Part shown: piece after piece, positions 13,625 through 25,377 of the stretch | Layout of the letters: each line of letters opens with the position of its first letter | Numbering within the stretch: the first letter of the stretch is position 1 | From: Tausonia pullulans | Lineage: Eukaryota; Basidiomycota; Tremellomycetes; Cystofilobasidiales; Mrakiaceae | Direction: 5' to 3' | NCBI GenBank assembly: GCA_951802195.1 | Contig: OX637620.1 | Span: 930,001 to 994,000 of the forward strand | DNA length: 64,000 nt | Made by a program: the position numbers and the translations under genes | The notes under the pieces: model-generated | Seen by the model: only the letters and a program-made list of their open reading frames with translations | Database searches by the model: none | Told to the model about the DNA's origin: nothing

Positions 13625-15577
13625 TCAATTCGCTAACTTCTTCTGGAAGGCCCGGAGCTTCTCGCAGCTCGGAAGCGGCTCCCTCTGGAGTCGACGTACC
13701 TCGTCCCAGTCGGAGCCAAAGCCGAAGAAGCCTGGGGGGGGAGAGAAGTATGTGAGAGGGTGGGTGAGTAGGGTTCAGAGAAAGGGTTGGAAAGGGCGAG
13801 GCCAGGACCTACCTCGGCTCCGCTCGATGTGCTGGTTGCGGCGCTCCGTCTCGTCGATGCAGCTGGATTGGAGGGAGCTGCAGTGAGAGGACAGTTCGTC
13901 AGTTGTCGAAGCCGTCTTCATCTCCTTCAGGAGAGAAACAACAACGCACCTGACGTATTTCATTTCAACATCCCTCTCAAACTTCTTCAACTTGTAGATC
14001 CCTCCTCGTCCCTCCCCCCGCTGCTCCGCCTTTACCGCCTCCCACATGGGATGATGCGTCCACTCCTCCTTCGCGACCCAGTAATCCACACCATGCTCGC
14101 TCGTCATTCTCCTCTCATTGAACCTCGGCGACGTCGACGTAAAGTCATACGCCGGCGGAGGGGTCTGACCCGCGGAGAGGAGCGAGGGAAGGAAGTTGAG
14201 GAGTCCGAAGAGGATGAGGACAAGGAGAGGCATGAGCTGGACGTAGAGGGGTGGAGGAGGGGCATTCGGGTCGCGTTGCTGTTGTTGGCGAGCGCGCTGT
14301 TGGGGGTAGACGCGCGTCGAGTGGAAGCCACCGTTTCCAAAGGAGAAGGCTGGGTACCACGGTTGGTCAGCGGTCGAGTGTTAAGAGGAGAACAGGACTG
14401 GCTGGGGCTTACTCTGGGCATTCCCGAACCCTCCACCGCCAAAGAAGGCGTTGAAAAGGTCCTCCGGGTTGATTTCCTGGCCTTGGAACCCGCCGTTGAA
14501 TCCTCCTGCTCCTCCACGATGCCGCATACCGGAGAAATTGGGCATGCCGCCTCCGCCACCGCGAGAATCGGGGTCGGCGCCGTCGCGGTCGAAGACAGCG
14601 CGCTTGTCCGGGTCGGAGAGGATCTGGAAGGCCTTGGAGACGACTGGGACACAAGCAGAGGAAATCAGGCCATGTCATGGGGGGGCAGGAGAGTCGATTG
14701 ACTGGGACCAACGCTTGAACGCTTCATCGGCTCCAGGAGCACCACTGAGGAAAGGGAAGAAGGAGCGTCAGTTACGAGAAGCACGCGTGCGACACGCGTG
14801 CGCATGCGCCCATGGCAACGTCGTCTCGAGAAGATATTCGACGCACTTTTTGTCTGGGTGAAGAGCCAGGGCGAGCTGGAGGAGAGGAATTTAGTAAGCC
14901 TCGTACGACGAAAGAAGACACGGGCGCGAGCGTGGCAGGCAAGCAAGCAAGGGCACCTTGCGATAAGCCTTTTTGATCTCTCCGTCCGAGCACGTCTTGG
15001 TGACTACGAGAATACAAAATCAGGGGGAATGTGTGGGGCGATGAGAGTATCGGTCAGGCCGACAATGTGAGGAACAGAGGACAAGAGAAGGCGGCTCGCT
15101 GAACAAGACCACTCACGTGAGAGGACCTCGTAAAACTCATTCGATTTGCATCCCCGGACCCGCCGAACGACAGAGATCTGCTCCTCCGTGTACTCGCGTT
15201 TCTTGTCCTCGGCCTTGGGCGTCGAGGCACCCGTCGCCGGCCGCGAGGACGACGCGGACGACGACGTGGCGCCAGCGGCGGGCTTGGGTCGAGCATGCGT
15301 TGTCGAGGCCGTTGCGCTCGGCTCGGTCGCGGTCGTCCGGGCGGAGAAGGATGAGTTCGAGGGACTGGCGAGGACCTAGAGTAGAAAGGAGAGTCAGTCT
15401 AGCTCCTCCATAGTACTAATCGAAGGCTCCACGAACGGCTTCTATCTCCTTCTGGAGCTTGGTGGCCTCGGGGCTGTCGCCGGCCTTCTTGACGAAGCGG
15501 AGGGCGGCGACGGCGTCACCCGCGCTGAGCTTCAGCCTGGCGATGGATAAGGCGCGCTCATTCTGGTCGTCGGACAT
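13625..15577 (-). CDS. Membrane-anchored DnaJ co-chaperone (DNAJB12/HLJ1 class)
   Basis: Hsp40 that recruits Hsp70 at the ER membrane, probably in ER-associated degradation. Nine exons in reading order: 15437..15577, 15117..15375, 14957..15003, 14847..14875, 14713..14744, 14413..14643, 13950..14349, 13813..13877, 13625..13731; 436 aa. The N-terminal helix (ERALSIARLKLSAGDAVAA) resembles the start of DNAJB12/14. A Ser/Thr-rich linker follows, then a J domain with KSNEFYEVL, IKKAYRKLALALHPDKN (HPD motif intact) and SKAFQILSDPDKRAVFD. Next come a Gly/Phe-rich segment (GGGGMPNFSGM), one strong transmembrane helix (VQLMPLLVLILFGLLNFLP) and a C-terminal region with RMTSEHGVDYWVA and KLKKFERDVEMKYVR, as in the DUF1977 part of this class. 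It shares a divergent promoter with COX11. Confidence 0.9.
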
Positions 15578-15913
15578 GGTGCAGTGAGAGGAGAGGAGAG
15601 GAGAATGGGATAGAAGGCGAGACGGAGACGAGAGCGGGAGCGCTCGGTCCGCTGAGAAGAGAGGCGGGGGAAGGGCGGGCGGCGAGGAGGGAAGGGGGAC
15701 GCCAACGAGCGTGTGATCGGGAACAGAGGAAGGAGAGGAGCTTCTACTCTCTTTTGAGAGACTATTGAAGCGCGGGTACGACGACGGACAAGAACGACAA
15801 CGAAGGTGGTGGTTGCTGGCGACGTTGGCCAGGGATGAGAGGCGCGGGGGTCGGTCAGCGAAGGACACGCGCGCGCTTCTTGGTCTCCGCCAAACCACCA
15901 CGACAGCCGTCTC
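15578..15913. promoter_or_regulatory. Divergent promoter, DnaJ gene / COX11
   Basis: About 336 bp between facing-away starts. No gene and no clear TATA element. Its COX11-proximal limit depends on the uncertain first exon of that gene. Confidence 0.5.
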
Positions 15914-17438
15914 ATGAACCACAGCTCGTCTTCCTTCCTCCGGCCCTGCTTCGTTTGTGCCCACTTTATATCTCTCTCAGGCCGTCCTCGATCTCAGCTC
16001 TGATTCCTGTCGTCTCTCTGTCTCTTCCCCGCTGGACCAACAGAGGGCCGCCGCCGGACCGTCGTTGACGCCTTCCTGCTTCGCGTCCACGTCCGCCGCC
16101 TGCCTTCGCCGCCCGATCTCGTATCGGATACCTCCCTCACCGCGATCGGTCTACCCTGCCTTCGCTCGGAGACACGCTTCGACTGACCCTCCGCCGCCGA
16201 CATCCAAGGTCCCTCCGGCGTCGTCGTTCCCCCAGTCGGCAGCTTCGGCGCCTATGGGCGCAGGCTTCACCGAAGCTCAAAAGGCCCAGCAGCGGCTCGT
16301 ACAGGAGCAGATACGGCTCAACAATGAGGCCAAGAGTCGACGATCCATTTCAAACGGCTTCTACTACATGGCGGCGACCGTGAGTCTCCTTGACGTTGCT
16401 GTCTCTTCACTCCGGAAGTTGCCTGTTCCCTTACCACGGACCGCCGCCGCTTTCCGAACCCCCGTCTCCGTTGTCCGTCTGTCTTTGCTCATCACGCCTG
16501 GTTCACCCGTCGTCCGCCCGCCTTTTCTCGCCAGTTCATCGTTATGGTCGGCGCCTCGTACGCTGCCGTACCCGTCTACCGGGCGTTCTGCGGCGCAACA
16601 GGCTTCGCAGGCATCCCGATCACAAGCAACTCGCGCATGCAGGCCGAGCGACTCGTTCCGACGGACTCAGAGCGCCGAATCAAGGTGCACTTCAACGCCG
16701 CCAAGTCGGACTCGCTCCCCTGGACGTTCAAGCCCGCTCAGCCGAATGTGACGGTCCGACCGGGTGAGACGGCGCTCGCGTTCTACACGGCCAAGAATGA
16801 AACGGACGGCGATATCATCGGCATCAGCACGTACAACGTGTGTGTCAAAGGACATGTTACCTCTCTTCTTGTCTGACTTTCTATGGCTTTTACCTCTCCC
16901 CAGGTTACTCCATCAAAGGCATGTCATTTCTTCAGCGGTCGGACTGCGCACACGAGAGTCATTGAAGCTGATTCAGGCTCCGATCTCCTTCTTCTCTAGG
17001 CTGCTGCGTATTTCGCCAAGGTCGAGTGCTTCTGTTTCGAGGAGCAGAAGATCCTCGCCAATGAGGAAGTTGATCTCCCCGTCTTCTTCTTTATCGACCG
17101 GGACTTCCTTGAGTGCGTGTTGTGGCGTTCGATCTCAGCGGTAGCTTTGGTTGTTTGCTGACCATCTCCTCCCTCCACAGGGACCCCAAGATGGATGATG
17201 TCGACGACGTCGTCCTCAACTACACTTTCTTCAGGTTCGCTTGCATCGAATCCCGTTTCCATTTATCTGTCGGCGCTCTGACTCCTTGTGCCACTCCTGC
17301 GCCAGGGCTAAGCGCGATGCTCGAGGCTTCCAGGTCCCTGACGCACCGAGGGACGTCGTTGAGGCCGCCTCTGGGTTCGCCGAGTTCGAGTTGGCCGTCA
17401 AGGAGGGCGACGACTGGGCTCAGGTTGGGGCGAAATAA
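15914..17438 (+). CDS. COX11: Cytochrome c oxidase assembly protein COX11
   Basis: Inner-membrane copper chaperone that delivers Cu(I) to the CuB site of Cox1. Exons: 15914..15952 (uncertain), 16044..16379, 16535..16837, 16904..16918, 17000..17112, 17181..17234, 17306..17438; about 330 aa. Seen in order: an Arg/Ser-rich mitochondrial targeting region (RRPISYRIPPSPRSVYPAF), one transmembrane helix (FIVMVGASYAAVPVYRAFC), the Cox11 beta-domain start (VHFNAAKSDSLPWTFKPAQ), RPGETALAFYTAKN and the copper motif VECFCFEEQ. The end of the domain has DVDDVVLNYTFFRAKRDA. The 15-nt exon 16904..16918 is followed by a GC-AG intron, needed to keep frame into AAAYFAKVECFCF. The start is the weak point: the targeting region is open upstream without an ATG, and the first exon given is the one ATG joinable in phase. 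Confidence 0.9.
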
Positions 17439-17821
17439 TGAACCATGCTCTCATTTGGCCCATGGCAACCACCCCTCAGTCATCGCTCATTTGCTAAACT
17501 AATTTCCCTATTATCGAAAACACGAGTGCTCCGTCTGAGGGATAATAGGAAATGAGGACAGCTGAATATAACATCGAGCGAGGCGCACGTCCGCAGCTGG
17601 TAGCGCTGAGTTTGGTGTCATCTCGGCCGGCGGCAAGCGCTGTGCACTGGAGCCTCCCTCGCGCAAGCATCGCGGGTCCATCTTGGGCTCACTCACCATT
17701 GTATGCCCGCTCTCGTTAGCGCCCAACCATCTCTCGCTCTTTCTTCTCCCGCTCTCGCCCTCATTCTCACTTCGGTCTTCAGTAACCTCACCCGCACACG
17801 ACCCTTCATCCTCTTTCTACC
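17439..17821. other. Intergenic: COX11 3' flank and promoter of next gene
   Basis: No gene. The last 120 bases are pyrimidine-rich, as for other leaders here. Confidence 0.5.
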
Positions 17822-18918
17822 ATGACTGCCCCCCAGCCGATCCCTATCGCCGACTCCTCACCCTCCCGCGGAAGGCGAGCTAGTCTTGGTGGCTTCACCC
17901 TCCCCGCCATGGTCCCGGCGTCGCCGACATCAGGTTCCAGCATCTCGACCTACGGCCCGACCACGCCCTCGGCGTTCCTCACCTCCGCTTTCCTCTCGGG
18001 CTCACCTCCTGCCGCCAAGTCAGCGGTCGCGGCGACGGCTCCCTCCTCCTTCTTCTCGACCTCGCCGAGGGGGTCGATGGCCGCGGGTATGCCCGACTGG
18101 GCAACCAGGTGGGCGGCTTCCTCTTCCACCAACCCGCCTGCGCCGACGTCCAACTCGTCCGTCTTTGAGGATGACGAGTCCGAGGATCTCGACTTTGCCG
18201 GTCCTAAAAGCGTTGGAGGCGGTGGCAGCGGCGGTGGAGGGGGAGGGGGGGACACGACGACCACCGTTGGCAGCGCGGCCACCGCTGGCAGCGCTCCCGC
18301 TCCTCCCGCTCCCCTCCACCACCGAGCAAAGAGTGGCTCGCTCGCCCTCCAGGCCGGCTGGGCAGGAGCCGTCTCGGTCAGCGCTGATGGAAATGTCAAG
18401 GTTGTTCCGACGGCCGTGGGGAGCGGGCCCAGGGTACTCGCCGCTCAGAGCAAAGGCCTGCCGCTCGCCGAGTCCCACCAGCGAGGCTCGCAGTTGATGA
18501 GGAGGCTTTCGCTTGGTGCTACGGGTCTCTTGTCGAAGGTGGGTAACTCGAATGAGCGTGTGAGGAAGGAAAATACTCTTACTGATTGCTCTCTCTCGAT
18601 TTCTTCAGCCTAATGTCTCGCCGCCGTCATCGTCCATCGCTTCGCCAGTCCAGACCCCGATCTCGGCCTCTATGCCCGCTCCCTCGGCCTTCGTAGACCT
18701 CGAGCCCTCCGTCTCTGCCGGTGTGCCCGTCGAGATCAAGGGCCGTGGCAGGAAGGCGAGTGTCGGCGGAGGACGTGGGAACAAGCGTGGTATTAGCCCT
18801 GTGAGTGCTCACTTCCTTGACGACGCGGGGCTCCAAGCTCAGTCGACCTGACGCCTTCATGCTATCTCACCAGACTGGCCACCGAATCCTCAGCGGCACC
18901 CACGGTGGTCTTTTCTAA
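17822..18918 (+). CDS. Low-complexity Ser/Gly/Ala-rich protein, unknown function
   Basis: Three exons: 17822..18538, 18609..18800, 18874..18918, all in phase 0; 317 aa. Introns are 70 and 73 nt with good signals. The protein looks disordered: repeated Ser/Pro segments, an acidic patch (FEDDESEDLDFAG), a poly-Gly run, and several basic-Ser sites (RGRRASLGGF, LMRRLSLGATG, RGRKASVGGG) that fit a PKA/AGC-kinase consensus (RRxS). It ends in TGHRILSGTHGGLF. I recognise no family. The repeated RR-x-S sites suggest a kinase target or 14-3-3 client, but that is inference. Start chosen because it follows a pyrimidine-rich leader and the reading frame is uninterrupted. Confidence 0.7.
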
Positions 18919-19747
18919 GCTTGTTCTACCTGGTGTCTCATTATGCTCACCTCCATCTCGCGTGAGTTTCTGCAGCCCTCTCCCTCCCCACGGGAGATCT
19001 TCTTGAAAGAGTAGGGCTGGCTTCCTGACCTCCCGTCCTTTGGCAGTGAAGGTCCCCTCCCCTCATCCATTGCTCCGAACGGGCGGTTCAACCCCTTGGT
19101 CAACGCTTGGCCATCGTCCGCCGACGACTCCACCACCCTCTTCGGCCCTCATCTCGTCGACCGATCGACCTGTGGCGCCGCTTGCCCTCTAGCTCAACAT
19201 GGTCGGCCCTCCCTCCCTCTCTCTATCTCCACCTCTCTCTCACGATTCCTCTCTCTCACGATTCGAATTTGTCGTCCAGCAGCGGACGGGCGCCCAACCT
19301 CATGTCGCCCTTATAACTCGTTCTCACCACTTCCCTTCCTTGCACGTCGTCCCATGCATACTCTTTGCACATCCCTCTTGGCATCTTACCAGCTCGCACC
19401 TCTCAACCTCCTTGTACTCGGCTCTCTACCTTTTGTTTGCCATTTCCTCCCCCAAATTGTTTGCACAAAGTCTTCCTTTGTAAACTACCGTTTCTTATAG
19501 CAGGACCCTCATCTCGGTCCTGACAACTGCCTTCTCCATCTCTCCTTCCCACGTTATGTACGTGCCTCGGTCTCGATCAAAAACAGAAATCAATGAACAA
19601 TATCTGCGGAGTGGGAAAAGTTGCGAGAAATGCGTTGAAAAACAATTGAGGGGTTTGGTTGATCCAAGCTGGTCCGCGCGAGGAGGGAAACGAGCGACGA
19701 CGCGAGGGAAGCCTAGTCTCCCCTCAACCACCATCATCTTCGACACC
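18919..19747. other. Intergenic: 3' flank and SRV2 promoter
   Basis: 829 bp. Open frames here (for example on the plus strand at 19096-19500) have pyrimidine-driven composition and no splice support. It contains a short tandem repeat (listed separately) and AT-richer sequence near 19560-19640. Confidence 0.5.
19233..19264. repeat. 16-bp perfect tandem duplication
   Basis: The unit CTCTCTCTCACGATTC occurs twice head to tail (19233-19248 and 19249-19264) in the untranslated stretch upstream of SRV2. Confidence 0.85.
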
Positions 19748-21969
19748 ATGGCCGGCAATCTCTCTTCTCAAGGTAAGCCCTGCAACCATACAGGACACAT
19801 GTTATGACTCGCTTGCATTCATTCCCGCTGATTGGCTCCCCTTCAGGTCTCCACTCGCTCGCGACCATCATCAAGCGTCTCGAGGCGGCTACGTCGCGCC
19901 TCGAGGATCTCACCGAGGTCAAGTGCGTGCTTCCTCGCCCTGCTCGAGTACTCCTCGCGAGAGGATGGAAAATGCTCACATCAATCCCCCACTCCTCCAG
20001 CGCTTCCTCCTCCCAGCTTCGCCAATCGACCGCCTCCGTCGGCGAGACGGTTGGGCCTCATGTCGCCCCCCCTCCTGCTGCTTCTGCCGCCCCTGCCATC
20101 GCTGCCCCGGTCCCCGCTGCCGAGGAACCTGCCTCGGTCAAGGCTTTTGACAGTTGGACAAACGACCACCTTAAGGCGTACTTGGACCAGTCAGAGGTTC
20201 TCGGCGGACCCGTCAAAGACCAGGTGAGATGACGACCCTCGGTCCTCCTCGTCCCTCCCCCTCTTTCTCGCTCGCTCTCACCGGCCCACGTTCCTAGGCT
20301 CTAACACACACTCTCTGCCCTGCCCTTTCCCCTCCCTCACCCCATAGGCCAAGATCGTTGGCGAGCTCTTCGCCGCTCAGCGGGCCTTCATCGTCCTCGC
20401 TTCGCAGTGCGTCAAGCCCCCAGCTGACAAGCTCCAGCCCTTGCTTGGACCCATGGTCGCCCACCTTACGGCCATTGGCGACATCAAGGATGCGAACCGT
20501 CGGTCGCCGCAGTTCAACCACCTCAGCACTGTCGCGGAGGGTATCCCTGCCGCGGGATGGGTCGCGGTGGTCAGTTCTGACATTCGTCCACCTGCTCTGT
20601 TGATGACGCGCATCGGCGACTACAACGAGACTTTAGCCTCGTTCTCCTCGCCGCTTTCGTATTGACACCAACTACCGCTGCACAGGACGCCAAGCCGGGG
20701 CCTCACGTCGCTGACATGAAGGATGCCGCCAACTTCTACGGAAACCGCGTCATCAAGGAGTTCAAAGAAAGGTCGGTCGCCTTATTCGTCCCTCGTCGCG
20801 TCGGACCATCGCGCTGACGACACGCCTCCTTTCCCTAGTGACAAGACCCAGGTTGAATGGGTGAAGTCGTTCGTCAACGCCCTCGAGGAGCTACGGAAGT
20901 ACATCATGCAGCATCATACCAACGGTCTCACCTGGAATGCCAAGGCGAGTAGGGTCGTAAACATGGCGTCGCCTCGCTGTTGCGTCCGTCTGCTGATTCG
21001 TCCAGTTGGATGATGCCTCTTCCTCAACAGGGCCAGGACGCCTCGACCTTCGCTGCTTCCTCCTCCTCTGCCCCCGCCCCTGCACCCCCCTCTGCCTCAT
21101 CTGAGAAGACTGTCGTTGCCTCCGCTGCGCCCCCCACCGGCCCTCCCAAGGGTCTCTTCGCAGAGCTCGGTGGCGGGGAGAACGTCACCAAGGGCCTTAA
21201 GAAAGTCGACAAGAGCGAGATGACGCACAAGAATCCTGAGCTGAGGAACTCGAGCGTCGTCCCTGCTTCGTCCGGCTTAGCGGCGCCGAAGAGGCCAGCG
21301 AAACCGACCAAGCCGCCTTCGCTGCTAGGTAAGAAGCCGGCCAAGACGGAGCTCGTTGGGAACAAATGGGAGATTGTGCGTTGGGCTTTGGGCTTTGGAT
21401 GCTGTTCTTTGTGAGATGCCGATCTGACTGGTCCCCTCGCTCGCTTCTATAGGAGTACCACGAGGGCAACTCGGAGATCGTCATCGAAAATGTCGAGCTC
21501 AACCAGGTAGTCAACATCTACAGCTGCAAGAACTCGGTTATCCAGATCAAGGGCAAGGTCAATGCCGTTAACTTGAGTGAGCACGCTGTGCCCCCTCTGT
21601 CCATTTGCCTTGCTCATCCTTCGACTCCCCCTTCCCCAAGTCTCGTGCCAGAAGACCTCCCTCCTGCTCGAGTCGATCGTCTCCTCGCTTGCTGTCACCA
21701 ACTCTCCCTCATTCACCGTCCAGGTCCTTGGTAAGGTCCCGACCATCACCGTCGACACCACCGACTCTGGTCAGATCTACCTCTCCAAGGACTGCCTCGA
21801 GGGCCAGACCGAGATCATCACCGCCAAGTCGAGCGCCATTAACGTCTCGCTCCCCGACCCGGAGACTTCGGAGGAGGGCCTCTTCGTCGAGAGGGCTGTG
21901 CCGGAGCAACTCAAATCGGTTGTTCAGGGTGGCAAGCTTGTCACGACGCTTGTCGAGCACGCCGGTTGA
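19748..21969 (+). CDS. SRV2: Adenylyl cyclase-associated protein (CAP)
   Basis: Binds adenylyl cyclase and monomeric actin; links Ras/cAMP signalling with actin turnover. Nine exons: 19748..19772, 19847..19922, 20001..20223, 20348..20569, 20686..20771, 20839..20944, 21031..21375, 21453..21576, 21641..21969; 511 aa. Order seen: N-terminal cyclase-binding coiled coil (IIKRLEAATSRLEDLTEV), the helical-folded domain (FDSWTNDHLKAYLDQSEVLG, DAANFYGNRVIKEFKERSDK, VEWVKSFVNALEELRKYI), a Pro/Ala linker with APPTGPPKGLFAEL, a WH2-like region (GLKKVDKSEMTHKNPELR) and the C-terminal CARP beta-helix (ENVELNQVVNIYSCKNSVIQ, VNAVNLISCQKTSLLLES, TTDSGQIYLSKD). The intron after WNAK begins GC rather than GT. 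The stop lies 93 bp from the converging PROPPIN gene. Confidence 0.96.
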
Positions 21970-22062
21970 TTTCCCACGCTTGTGGGCATTTCTCCGTCTA
22001 TTTACGTATCATGTTATTTCTCAAGCACCAATGCAAAAAAAATAAGCGACCCAGTCGGCCTC

Positions 22063-24343
22063 TCAGTCCCCACTGGTCTCTACCCCTCCACCACTCCCGA
22101 AGCCCGCGCCCTCCCCGAACCTCCTGTACTCGACGAGTTTGCACAGCGGACCATTAGAAAAGGACTTCCCCGTCGCCGCTGAGGTGCCAGCCTCCGCATC
22201 ACCGTCGTCCTGAGTGGTCGAGGAAGAGACAGATGATCGGCGGTGGCGGTCCCGCTTGCTTGTGCTGGAAGGGGTAGTGGCGGCGCTGCTGGTGCTACCG
22301 GGGAGAGCGATCCGGTACCATCCCCCGGAGTACGTGAGCGCAATGAGTTGGTGCTCTGGTGGGTCGGTCGACATGGACGTCGTGGTTGTGGAGGGCGGCT
22401 TGGTCGCAGAGGTCGGGGATACGGACGAGGGGGAGTAGTCCCGCACGGGCGTGGCGGTCGGTTTATGTTGCCGCCAATGACTGGGAGTTGTGTTTGTGCT
22501 CGTCGACGAGTTGGAAGGAGTACCAACGGTCGCAGGGACTTCAGCCCAAACAATGACGCAGCGCTCCTCGTTCTCGAACGCGCCGTTCCCTCCTACACCG
22601 CCTCCTCCACCACCGGTGCCGGAGGCCGAAGGCAGGCGGTACTGCGCGTGCGACCATTCGGATGCAAAGTACTTTGGAAGCGAGACTGGGAGGAAGGGCT
22701 TGAGACGGGAGAAGGACGAACCGCGGTTCCTGTTGGGCGCGCGAGCAGACGTTAGCACTAACACCTAGACAGAAAAAGAAAACAGTTGGAACACCGACTT
22801 GTCTGCGTCCTCAGCCGCATTACCTCCACCACTGCCACCGCTACCGCGAGCTTCAAGCGAAAAGACATGCACGGTCCCTTTATCGCTCCACACCGCCAGC
22901 CTCCTGCCATCCTTCCGCCATCCAACCCCCCATATCACAGCCCGGTCGGCGCCCCTTCGGAGTTCCCGGACGAGTGCACCGGAGCGACTGTCCCAGACGC
23001 GTACTAGAGTGCCTCGCTCGGATGAGGTCGCGAAGAGCGTGCCGGAGGGAGGGCAGGTGAGCGAGGAGAGGGCGGATTCGTGTGTGATGATGATGGTGGA
23101 TTTAGGAGGTGTCAGTGCCGGTGCGGGTGATGGAAGAGGCGGTGGAGGTTGCATGGAGGAGGAGGAAGGGGTTGCTGGCGAGGGGCAAGGGGTGAGGTGA
23201 ATAACGTGGACGTGCCCGGGCTGGCGGCCGGGAATGGTGAGCAGCGTCGAGCCCGGAGCGGTGGATATGGCCATGAGACCTGTCATGATCGAGCAATTTC
23301 AAAGCGTTAGAAAATATCGAGCGACGTTCAGGCAGGGGGAAAGTAAGACAGACCCTGCGGATTGTCGCATGTCTCCCATTCGGCGACCCATCGCAGGGTA
23401 CCACCTGCGGTCCCCGGCTTCGGCGAAGAGATCTGATAGTCGAGGGACCCTTCCTGTTGTCCTGCTCGACCTTTCCCCTTGGGATCGAGGGAAGGAGGCT
23501 CGGAGTCCGTCCAGCCCTCAATCGCGAAGACGACGATGCGTCGGCGGAAGGCGAGTGCGAGAGTACCACGACGAGCTTGGAGACCAATGATGCGCTCTCT
23601 GTGTGGATCATCAAGCTAGCGTCAGGTCAATGAAGATGGAGGGTGGCGATTCGCGAACACGCCAAGGTGGCGTGGCGGCGGAGCGAGGTACAGCGACGCG
23701 TCGAGCTTCGAACCCGCCCCCTCCTTGGCCTGAGTCCGAGGCAGCACACACACTCCTCTCGAGCCCCTCCACCTCATCCTTGGCTCTTCAGGCGACCATC
23801 AGCCTTCGAGACCAACCTGAATTCCAGCTCGAGCACGCCTTTCCCCTTGCGATCGTCCCAGACGATGAGCTTGTTGGGTGGGTAGAGAGGGTTGCCACCG
23901 CCGCCGAGGAGGAAGACGAGCGACGTCTGGTGGAGTAGCGTCGCATGCGATAGTGATCCAGGGAGTCCTAATGACCACAAGTCAGCTGCTGGAAGACGTA
24001 GCGAGGCTTATCGGCCAGAGAGGGGGTGGATAGGCGGGGCAGGCAGTGCTGAGGGGTGGACCTGTGGAGGGTACCGATCCCGCCCGAGCCTGAAGCCGTC
24101 TGGGAAGAGTCTCTCCCCCCCACGCCATCTCTATCACGCAATTACTGAGAGAGGCGCGATCCGAAGAAGGAGTGGCAGTGGAGGGGACTCACGCCTCGTC
24201 GCAATCCGGGCAAGCGGCCAAAGCCGCCAGACCTCGAAGCCGTCCTCCTTGGCGATAGAGAAGAAGTTGCCATCGGCGTCGACGTCAAGAGCGTGGTGTG
24301 CAGGTGCTGGGCTGGAGAAGACAGACTGCCGGGCGAGGTGCAT
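22063..24343 (-). CDS. PROPPIN WD40 protein (Atg18/Hsv2/WDR45 family)
   Basis: Phosphoinositide-binding beta-propeller acting in autophagy and vacuole/endosome membranes. Five exons in reading order: 24193..24343, 23817..23967, 23354..23598, 22795..23279, 22063..22764; 577 aa. Landmarks: DVDADGNFFSIAKEDGFEVW (first blade), FLLGGGGNPLYPPNKLIVWD, the WETCDNPQGL strand, then ALSSLTCPPSGTLFATSSER, GTLVRVWDSRSGALVREL and the phosphoinositide-binding RRG of the family (here LRRGADRA), followed by WSDKGTVHVFSLE and LPKYFASEWSHAQYRLP. The LRRG form, rather than FRRG, with GADRA next to it points to the WDR45/Hsv2 branch, not Atg18 itself. The C-terminal blade is interrupted by Ser/Thr- and Gly-rich loops, which lengthens the protein. 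It begins about 1 kb from divergent LAG1. Confidence 0.85.
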
Positions 24344-25377
24344 GGCAGCGAGAAGAGAGTAAATGGGTGGTGGTTAGGCGTCGTGGGATGGGCACCCCTT
24401 TGTGAGTTCTCGGCGGAGACCGGTCCTCTCAAGTGCGTCCGTGGTTGGCAAGGAGAAGCATGATGCTGCACTGATGGCATAAAGAGAATAAAGAAAAAGG
24501 GTCAGTGTTCTCCTATCGTCAAATTCAGTCTTTGGGAGTGAGAGAGGTTAGGTCTCGCCTTCAACTTGTACCGAAGACGCACACAATATCACAGCTGTGT
24601 AGTTGAATGATGGCTCCCCACTTTGTGATAGTCTCTCATCTGTCACTCAAAGAAGAGCAGCTAAGTCGCTGGATCATCTGAATAGCATGCAGTCGCCCGA
24701 GAGACTGACTGCGGCTGACAGACGGGGGCCGCGCGCGCCTAAATTCGCTGGATTTTGACTTGCCATCTTCAGCTGCCGTGTGAATGATTACATCAACACA
24801 AAAAGAGGATATCTTGAGCACGATTCGAAGAGGACATCGAGAGGGAGAGTCCCAGGCAGACCTTCGCAACGATCTTTCATGCACCCCGGCTCCGAAGCTT
24901 GAGTGGTCGCTGCGCTGGCTGGTAATGGCAAGCCCGAGAAGCCGAGGCCACGGCCATGTTTGAACGTGTTAAGTAGCTCTAGAAATTTGAGCGGTGGTAC
25001 TGCTGTGTGGGCCATCTCAAGCCCCATCGCACTCCTTCTCGGGCTGCTTGCCTTACATGCCAGCGGTGCCTGAATGTCAAAGTGTTGCTGCTCGTTCCGA
25101 CCGAGTTGGCCTAGGCCAGCCCACGGTCGCCCTGTCGCCGCTTGAACCCCCCTGGTTTCCTAGTCGCGCCCTCACCTCGGTCTCCCGACTTACCTCTCCT
25201 TCAACCTGCACGGCCTCTTTCCCTCCTTCGCGTCCCAGCGGCAGCTAGCCTTTCGAACCCTCTCCTCCCTAGGCCCTCGTTCCTTCTCTCAAGCCCAGAG
25301 GCCCGCGTAGACCGCGTTCGACCCTCTTCTTCCCTCGTTACCCCAACGGCCACTCACCCTCGCTGCTCTTCGCCGCC
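24344..25377. promoter_or_regulatory. Divergent promoter region, PROPPIN / LAG1
   Basis: 1,034 bp between two starts. AT-richer in the middle (about 24480-24800). Short open frames on both strands are not supported. The LAG1 side (25140-25370) is a C/T-rich leader. Confidence 0.5.
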
